64,000 bases of DNA from Theropithecus gelada (taxonomy: Eukaryota > Chordata > Mammalia > Primates > Cercopithecidae): NCBI RefSeq assembly GCF_003255815.1, contig NC_037689.1, positions 18,289,692 through 18,353,691 of the forward strand. Direction: 5' to 3'. The position numbers and the translations under genes are program-made. Below, piece after piece: positions 56,488-64,000 of this stretch. Position 1 is the first letter of the stretch; the number at the start of each line of letters is the position of its first letter. A model generated the notes under the pieces. It did not search any database, had not been told where the DNA came from, and saw only the letters and a list, made by a program, of their open reading frames with translations.

Positions 56488-56768
56488 GAGATAGAGTCTC
56501 ACTGTGTTCCCTAGGCTGGAGTGCAGTGGCACGATCTTGGCTCACTGCAGTCTCTGCCTTCTGGATTCAAGCGATTCTCTTGTCTCAGCCTCCCGAGTAG
56601 CTGGGATTACAGGCACCACCACTATGCCTGGCTAATTTTTATAATTTTAGTAGAGATGGGGTTTCACCATGTTGGCCAGGCTGGTCTCGAACTCCTGACC
56701 TCAGGTGATCCACCTGTCTTGGCCTCCTAAAGTGCTGGGATTATAGGTGTGAGCCACGACACCCAGCC
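56488..56768 (-). mobile_element. Alu (S-like)
   Basis: Complete antisense Alu at the edge between L1 and the right array arm. Confidence 0.93.
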
Positions 56769-57452
56769 TATTCTGACTTATTTGAGAATCTTCCTGATGT
56801 ATATAGAAGTTATTTTAGACTCTTCCTGACCTGTTTGAGAACCTTCATGATGTGTTTGAGATGGTTCCTGATATATTTGAGACCCTTCATTGTTCTTCTA
56901 AAAACTTTTTGAGAAGTTGAGACCTTTCCTCTCATGTTGGAGGCTCTCTGACATATTCAAAAACCTTCCTTTTGTATTTAAATCTCTTCCTGACATGTTT
57001 GACATCCTTCATGACTTGTTTGAGACTCTAACTGGTATATTAGGTCTCTTTTCTGACATGTTCAAGACCTATCCAAAGGTATTTGTATCTCTTTCTCTCC
57101 ATTTGAGACAATTACTGACATATTTAAAGCTCTTGCTGACTACTTTGAGCCCTTCTAGACTAGTCTGAGAGGACTGCTGCTGGAATAGAGATCCTTCCTC
57201 TCTCTTCGAGATAAGACCCTCAGAAGACTCAGACACTCCCTAACATGTTTAGACTCCTCCTGGTGTGTTTGAGACCCTCCTTGTCATATTTGAGAAGTTT
57301 ATGACATATATAAGACTGTTTTAAACCTGTCTGAGGCTTCTTTGAGATTCTTTGTGACATGTTAGAGACATTTTTCGATGCTTGAGATGCTTCCCAACTC
57401 ATTTACGTCCCTTGCTGAAACGTTAAAACCTTTCTGTATGTATATGAGACCA

Positions 57453-57817
57453 TGTATTAGTCTGTTCTCATGCTGCTAACAAAGACGTACCCGAGACTGG
57501 GTAATTTATAAAGGAAAGAAGTTTAATGGACTCACAGTTGCACATGGCTGGGGAGGCCTCACAATCATGGCGGAAGGCAAAGGAGGAGCAAAGTCACATC
57601 TTGCATGGTGGCAGGCAAGCAAGAGCAAGCATGTGCAGGGGAACTCCCCTTTATAAAACCATCAGACCTTGTGAGACTTATTCACTATCACGAGAACAGC
57701 ACAGGAAAGACCCGTCCTCATGATTCAATTACTTCCCACCGGGTCCCTCCCACAGGACATGGGAATTATGGGAGCTACAATTTGAGTTTTGGATGCGGAC
57801 ACAGACAAACTATATCA
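57453..57817 (-). mobile_element. MaLR solo LTR (THE1/MSTA-like), antisense
   Basis: TGTATTAGTCTGTTCTCATG to CAAACTATATCA. Perfect 5-bp TSD GACCA at 57448-57452 and 57818-57822. Inserted in the array, with no internal region. Confidence 0.95.
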
Positions 57818-58401
57818 GACCATTACTGACCCTTATTGACAGATGTAATGCTTTTCCTGACTACTGTGAGATCCTTCCATTCTGGTTTGAGAGAATTTGT
57901 ATTAGACTCCAGACTCTTCCTCTCTCTTAGGAACACTTCCTGTCATATTTGAGACTCTTTCTAGTGTATTTGAGACTTCCTGATGATTTTGAGGCCCTCC
58001 TCTGATGTTTTTGAAGCCTTTTCTGACCTGCATGACTTCTTGACATATTTGAGAGCCTTCCTGACACCTATGTGACCATTCCTGAAGTATTTGAGACATT
58101 TTTTCTCTGTTTTGAGAAGCATCCTGACTTGTTGGAGATACTTCTTGACATGTTGGAGATACTTCTTGACATTCCTAATTCGTTTGAGACTTGTCCTACG
58201 TTTGAGACTGTTCCTGACATGTTTGCTACTCTTTCTGATGTCTTTGAGAATTTTCTTGATGTCTTTGAGACATTTCCTGACTGTTTGAGACCATTATGAC
58301 ATATTGAGACTCTGTTTGTCTTTAGGTAATCATTCTTGATGGTTTGAGAACCTTCCTTTTCTTTTTCTTTCTTTCTTTTCTTTTCTTTTTTTTTTTTTTT
58401 T

Positions 58402-58681
58402 GAGACAGAGTCTCACTCTGTAGCCCAGGCTGGACTGTAGTGGCGTGATCTGGGCTCACTGCAACCTCCGCCTCACGGGTTGAAGTGATTCTCCTGCCTC
58501 AACCTCCTGAGTAGCTGGGATTACAGGCGTCTGCCACCTCACCAGCTAATTTTTGTATTTTTAGTAGAGACGGGGTTTCACCATGTCGGCCAGGCTGGTC
58601 TTGAACTCCTGACCTCAGGTGATCCACCTGCCTTGGCCTCCCAAAGTGCTGGGATTACAGGCATGAGCCATGGCGCCTAGC
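58402..58681 (-). mobile_element. Alu (S-like), in the array
   Basis: Complete antisense Alu with a (CTTT)n tail at 58352-58400. Confidence 0.93.
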
Positions 58682-59130
58682 CTCCTTCCTTTTCTATTTG
58701 AAATTCTTCCTGACATATTCGAGACTCTTCATAACATTTTTGAAATTCTTACTGACATACATGAGATCTTTTCTAACTGGCTTGAGACCCTTCCCAAATT
58801 ATTTGAGAAACTCCCTGGCAAGGTTGAGACTCATTCAGTGAATTTGAGACTTTTTCTTCAGTTTGGTAAACCTTACTGACTTATTTACGGCTCGTCCCTA
58901 CTACCTTGAGAACATTCTTGACTTGTTTGAGTTGCTTCCCGATGTATTTCTCAAATCCATAAGTCCTCCCTGTTCTGGACAGTTCCTGAGAAGTTTGAGA
59001 CCCTCCCTGTCATGTTCAAGAACCTTTCTCGCATATTTGAGAACCCTCCTGATGTATTTAAATCCCTTCCTGACATGTCTTAGAGCATCCATGACTTCTT
59101 TCTTTCTTTCTTTCTTTTTTTTTTTTTGAG

Positions 59131-59409
59131 ACGGAGTCTCACTCTGCTGCTCAGGCTGGAGTGTGCAGTGGCATGATCTGGGCTCACTGCAACCTCCGTC
59201 TCTCCCTGGTTCAAGGGATTCTTTTGCTTCAGCCTCCTGAGTAGCTGAGATTACAGGCACCCACCACCCGGCTAATTTTTTATATTTTTGGTGGAGATGG
59301 GGCTTCGCCATGTTGGCCAGGCTGGTCTCGAACTCCTGACCTCAAGTGAGCTGCCCGCCTTGGCCTCCCAAAGTGCTGGGATTACAGGCAGGAGCCACCG
59401 TGCCTGGCC
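59131..59409 (-). mobile_element. Alu (S-like), in the array
   Basis: Antisense Alu with a (TTTC)n tail. GCATCCATGACTTCT lies before (59087) and after (59411), the TSD. Confidence 0.94.
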
Positions 59410-60033
59410 AAGCATCCATGACTTCTCTGTGACTTTCTACCCTGTTAGGAATCGTCTCTGACTTGTTCAAGACCCTTTCCAACTTACTTGAAATCTCTCC
59501 TGACAAGTTTGAGAGCATTCCTGAGGTATTTCGGTCTTTTTCTTTCTTTTGGCACCCTTTATTTGCATACTTAACACTCCTCCTGACTACTTTGAGGCCT
59601 TTGAGACTTGTTTGAGAAGATTTCTGATGCATGTGAGACCCTTCCTCTCTCTTTGCAATACCTCCTGATATGTTTGCCACTCTTCCCGACGTATTTGCGA
59701 TTCTTCCTGATGTTTTTTTGCAACCCCTCCTGACAGTTGGAGATCATTTCTGACATGCTGACTCTCTAGGTTGTATCAGGGACACTCCATTTCTTTTTAA
59801 GACTCTTCCTGACTTATTTGTAACTCTTCCTTACTACTGAGAAACCTCCAGACCTGGAGGTCTGTTTGTAATGCTTCCTCATGTATATGAAACTCTTCCT
59901 CTCTGTTCTGGATATTTCCTGACAAGCTTGAGTCCTTTTCTGTCATATTTGAGACTGTTTTTGATGTGTTTGGGACCTCTTTAATGTGTTAGAGAACCTT
60001 TGGCAACATTTTTGTTTGTTTGTTTGTTTTAAG

Positions 60034-60314
60034 ACTGAGTCTTGCTGTATCTCCCAGGCTGGAGTGTAGTTGGTGTGATCTCGGCTCACTGCAGCCTCTG
60101 CCTCCTGAGTTCAAGTGATTCTCCTGCCTCAGCCTCCCGAGTAGCTGGGATTACAGGCATGTGCCACCACGCCTGGGTAATTTTTGTATTTTCAGTAGAG
60201 TCGGGGTTTCACCATGTCGGCCAGGCTGGTCTCAAACTCCTGATCTCAAGTGATCTGGCCACCTTGGCCTCCCAAAGTTCTGGGATGACAGGTGTGAGCC
60301 ACTGTGCCCAGCCT
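60034..60314 (-). mobile_element. Alu, first copy in the duplication
   Basis: Antisense Alu with a (GTTT)n tail. No TSD is visible at its right edge, which coincides with the duplication breakpoint. Confidence 0.92.
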
Positions 60315-60607
60315 GAGATCATTTCTGACATGCTGACACTCTAGGTTGTATCAGGGACACTCTATTTCTGTTTAAGACTCTTCCTGACTCATTTGTAACT
60401 CTTCCTTACTACTTTGAGAAACCTCCAGACCTGGAGGTCTGTTTGTAATGCTTCCTCATGTATATGAAACTCTTCCTCTCTGTTCTGGATATTTCCTGAC
60501 AAGCTTGAGTCCTTTTCTGCCATATTCCAGACTGCTTTTGATGTGTTTGAGACCTCTTCAATGTGTTAGAGAACCTTTGAGACATTTTTGTTTGTTCGTT
60601 TGTTTGG

Positions 60608-60886
60608 AGACAATCTCGCTTCATTGCCAAGCCTGGAGTGCAGTGGCGCCATCTCGGGTCACTGCAATCTCCGCTTCCCTGGTCCAAGTGATTTTCAAGC
60701 CTCAGCCTCCCAAGTAGCTGGAATTACAGGCGCTTGCCACCATGCTTGGCTAATTTTTGTATTTTTAGTAGAGATAGGGTTTCACCATGTTGGCCAGGCT
60801 GGTCTTGAACTCTTGACCTCAAATGATTCGCCTGCCTTGGCCTCCCAAAATGCTGGGATTACAGGTGTGAGCCACTATGCCCGGCT
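60608..60886 (-). mobile_element. Alu, second copy in the duplication
   Basis: Antisense Alu at the same offset as the first. It differs enough that identity by duplication needs an alignment. Confidence 0.92.
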
Positions 60887-60901
60887 GTGATATTTTTAAA
60901 T

Positions 60902-61186
60902 TTTGAGACAGGGTCTTGCACTGTTGCCCAGGCTGGAGTGCAGTGGCACAGTCATAGCTCACTATAGCCTCAACCTCCCAGGCTCAGGTAATCCTCCTGC
61001 CTCAGCCTTCCAAGTAGCTGGGACTACAAGCAAGTGCCACCCTGCCTGGCTAATTTTTAAATTTTTTGTAGACACAGGATCTTGCCATGTTGTCCAGGCT
61101 GGTCTAGAACTCCTGGCCTCAAGTGATCTGCCCACCTGAGCCTCCCAAAGTGCAGGGATTACAGGCATGAGCCACCCCACCTGGCT
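60902..61186 (-). mobile_element. AluJ-like
   Basis: Third antisense Alu in succession. TGTGATATTTTTAA and TGTGACATATTTAA flank it imperfectly. Confidence 0.9.
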
Positions 61187-61336
61187 GTGACATATTTAAC
61201 CCTCTTTCTGATAGGTTTCATGAAGGCTCTGTCAGAGCCTTCATGACTTTTTGAGACTTATCCTAATATATTAGAGATCTTTTCTGACTTCCTTGAGACC
61301 CTTTCCTGCATGTTTGCACCCCTTGCTGACAAATTT

Positions 61337-61938
61337 ATTTATTTATTTATTTACTTTTTGGAGACAGGGTCTCAGGCTGGAGTGCACTGGTGCAATCTTG
61401 GCTCACTGTAACCTCTGCCTCCCAGGTTCAAGTGATCCTCATACCTCAGCCTCCTGAGTAGCTAGGACTACAGGTGTGCGCCACCATGCCTGGCTAATTT
61501 TTTTTTTTTTTTGAGGCAGAGTCTCACTCTGTAGCCCAGGCTGGAGTGCAGTGGCACCATCTCGGCTCACTGCAAGCTCCGCCTCCCGGATTCATGCTAT
61601 TCTCCTGCCTCAGCCTCCCGAGTAGCTAGGACTACAGGCAACTGCCACCACACCCGGCTAATTTTTTTTGTATTTTTAGTAGAGACAGGGTTTCACTGTG
61701 TTAGCCAGGGTGGTCTCAATCTCCTGACCTCGTGATCCACCCACCTCGGCCTCCCAAAGTGCTGGGATTACAGGCGTGAGCCACTGCGCCTGGCCGCCTG
61801 GCTAATTTTTGTACTTTTAGTAGAGACAGGGTTTCACCATATTGGCCAGGCTGGTCTTGAACTCTTGATCTTAAGTTATCTGCCTGCCTCGGCCTCCCAA
61901 AGTGCTGGGATTACAGGTGTGAGCCACCACACCTAGCC
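61337..61938 (-). mobile_element. Alu, outer element of a nested pair, in the array
   Basis: Antisense Alu with an (ATTT)n tail, interrupted at about 61504 and resumed at 61796. Perfect 16-bp TSD CCTTGCTGACAAATTT at 61321-61336 and 61939-61954. Confidence 0.95.
61514..61795 (-). mobile_element. AluY-like inserted in an older Alu
   Basis: Complete antisense Alu. GCCTGGCTAATTTTT at 61490 and 61796 is the TSD within the outer Alu. Confidence 0.95.
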
Positions 61939-63020
61939 CCTTGCTGACAAATTTGAAAGCTCTTCCTTACTACTTCGAGAAAACTTCCAGTCTGACTTGA
62001 GAGAATTCATAATGCATTACAGACCCTTCTCTCTTTTGATACTCTCTGTAATGTTTGAAACACATTCTCACATAATGAGACTCTTCCTGATGATGTGGAG
62101 GCCCTCCCTGAAGGATGTTCCAAACCCTTTCTGACTGGCATGAGACTCTTGATTGTTTGAGACCCTCCCTGACATGTTTGAAACCTGTACTTAATTGTTT
62201 GAGATTCTTCCTGACAAGCTTGAGACTTCTTGATATATTTGTGACCTCCCCTGATATTTGAGACTGTTCCTCTTTGTTCCAGACTCTTACTGACCTATTT
62301 GAAACTCTTCCTGACTACTTTGAAACTGTTCCTGATTTGTTTGAGATCATTTGTGAGGACTTCAGACATTTTCTCTCTATTTATGACCCTTTCTGACATG
62401 TTCGAGACTCTTCTTGACAGCTTTGAGACTCCTGCTAATGCATTTGAGACTCTTCCTAATTTTGCCTATCTATTTAGAACCATTAGAGACATACTTTAAA
62501 CTCTGCCTGACAAATGTGAGACCTTTCCTTCCCAATTTCAGACTCTTACCTTGCTTGAGTCTTCTATTGCCGTGTTAGATACATATCCGAACTATTTGAG
62601 ACTCTTCTTGTGTGAGTAAGATGACTCCTGATATATTTGAGACTCTTCCTGACATTGCTAACTTTCCTAACTATTCGAGACCCTTTCTGTTATTTTTTGA
62701 GACCCTTCTTAACAGGTTTATGAGCTGAGCTTTACTGATTGATTGATTGATACTCTTGCTTTAATTTTGAGACCCTTTTGTGGCATATTTAAGATGTTCA
62801 TCTCAGGTACTGACATTTTGAAATCTTCCTGACTACATTGAGACCATTACCAAGTTGTTTGATACTATTTGTAATGTATTTGAGACACTGCCTCTCTCTT
62901 TGAGAGTATTTATGACATGTGTGAGATACTTCCTGATGTGTTTGAATCCTTCCTGTATGATCGAGATCCTTCTTGTTTTATCTATGACCTGTCCTGAGGT
63001 GATGAAAACTCTTCCTTACT

Positions 63021-63590
63021 ACATGACCCAACAATTCTACTCCTAGATGGACTTTCCCAAGAGAAATGAAAACTTATGTTCACACAAAAACTTGTTTTCA
63101 AATGTTCACTGCAGCAGTATTAATAATAGGCAAAAAGTGGAAACCACCCAAATGTCCATCAGCTGATAAATGGGTAAATAAAATGTGGTATATCCATACA
63201 ATGGAATATTATTCAGCCATAAAAAGGAATTAAGTACTAATACATGATACTATCTAGATGGATCTTGAAAACATTATACTAAGAAAAGAGAGCCAGAGAA
63301 AAAAGGCCACATATTGTATGATTCCATTTATATGGAATATCCAGAATAGGCAGATCCATAGAGACAAAAAGTATTAATAGATTAGTTGTTGCCACTGGGT
63401 GGCAGTAGGGAGGAATGGGCAATGACTGCTAAGGGGTATGGGGGTTTCTTTCTAGGATGATGAAAATATTCTGGAATTAGATAGTGGTGAAGGTTGCACA
63501 ACCTCGTGTATATTCAAGAAACCACCAAATTGTACACGTAAAAGTGGTAATTTGTACTATATGTGAGTTATATATTAATAAAAATTTTAT
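63021..63590 (+). mobile_element. L1 (L1MA/MB-like) 3' end
   Basis: Sense ORF2 end and 3' UTR: ACCCAACAATTCTACTCCTAG, CCCAAATGTCCATCAGC, ATGGAATATTATTCAGCC and TGGTAATTTGTACTATATG-TGAGTTATATATTAATAAA. Terminates the visible array arm. Confidence 0.9.
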
Positions 63591-64000
63591 TGGCGTGGAT
63601 GCGGTGAAAAGGGAACATTTCTACACTGCTGGTGGGAATGTAAACTAGTATAACCCCTATGAAAAACAGTGTGGAGATTCCTCAAGGAAATAAAAGTAGA
63701 ACTACCATTTGATCCTGCAATTCCCCTACTGGGTTATCTACTCAGAGGAAAAGAAGTAATTATATGAAAAAGATACTTACACATGCATGTTTATAGCAGC
63801 ACAATTCACAATTGCAAAAATATGGAGCCAGCCCAGATGCCCATCAATCAATGAGTGGATAAACAAACTGTGGTATAGATATATACGATGGAATACTGCT
63901 CAGTCATAAAAAGGAATGAATTAATGGCATTCACAGCAACCTGGGTGGGATTAGAGACTATTATTTTAAGTGAACTAACTCAGGAATGGAAACACAAGCA
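63591..64000 (+). mobile_element. L1 (L1PB/MA-like), running off the window
   Basis: Sense ORF2 end region (CTGGTGGGAATGTAAACTAG, GTGTGGAGATTCCTCAAGG, CATCAATCAATGAGTGGAT), a different copy from the preceding L1. The 3' end lies beyond the window. Confidence 0.9.

Larger units (their letters stand above)
59740..60886. repeat. 575-bp direct duplication step (array segment plus Alu)
   Basis: 59740-60025 (GAGATCATTTCTGACATGCTG through GAGAACCTTTG) recurs at 60315-60600 with few differences, far closer than neighbouring array units. Both copies are followed by an antisense Alu at the same offset. The first copy's Alu ends exactly where the second copy begins. Confidence 0.88.
56769..63020 (-). 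repeat. Right arm of ~21-bp degenerate tandem array (inverted)
   Basis: Units built on GAGACTCTTCCTGACATGTT, the reverse complement of the left-arm unit, spaced 19-22 bp with many variants. Interrupted by a MaLR LTR (57453-57817) and several antisense Alus. Ends at CTTCCTTACTAC where an L1 begins. The original far end is not visible. Confidence 0.9.

Noticed and set aside
45655..63020. CRISPR-like array
   Set aside because: Units are contiguous, degenerate and without spacers, and the surroundings are primate Alu and L1, so it is a vertebrate tandem repeat.

Overview
The window is repeat-dominated primate nuclear DNA with no protein-coding gene that can be supported. Full-length and broken Alu SINEs are the most frequent feature. 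Several of the youngest carry variants such as 'GGCTCAAGCCTG', 'GAGACGGGCGG', 'ACTAGCCGGGCG' and 'GAGATCCGGCCACTGC'. As I recall them, these are diagnostic of the cercopithecid AluYR lineage and not of human AluY, so the source is most likely an Old World monkey (macaque or baboon type).

Layout. 1-15 kb: Alus (some nested) among old unique-looking DNA, an LTR3'UTR fragment of L1, a solo class I ERV-like LTR with four CCAAT/octamer repeats (4935-5604), MIR and MER5A fragments, and an old L1 split by a second LTR (11.7-13.0 kb). 15.4-18.6 kb: a hAT-like DNA transposon remnant that has been tandemly duplicated and then filled with Alus. 19-45 kb: more Alus, L2, MIR, an MLT1-like LTR, an ancient repeat near 32.7-35.2 kb, and several 0.4-1.6 kb stretches that I cannot assign (notably 28.8-29.7, 29.9-31.2, 38.5-40.1 and 42.7-44.2 kb).

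45.6-63.0 kb is the most unusual part. It is a large, degenerate tandem array with a period of about 21 bp, arranged as two arms in opposite orientation. The left arm (45.66-48.84 and 51.54-52.13 kb) reads GGTCTCAAACATGTCAGGAA; the right arm (56.77-63.02 kb) reads its reverse complement, GAGACTCTTCCTGACATGTT. The interior and the spacer are filled with L1s, MaLR elements, LTRs and Alus. Because 21 is a multiple of three and five of the six consensus frames lack stops, the array produces many chance ORFs with seven-residue periodicity (E-T-L-P-D-M-F type). The right arm also contains a 575-bp duplication step that includes an Alu. The window ends inside two sense-strand L1 fragments.

Nothing here forms an operon or pathway. 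The contents record serial retrotransposition, with target-site duplications (TSDs) still readable for many elements, plus local duplication and inversion. All repeat family names were assigned by eye from remembered consensus features, and edges are approximate to a few bases unless a TSD is quoted.
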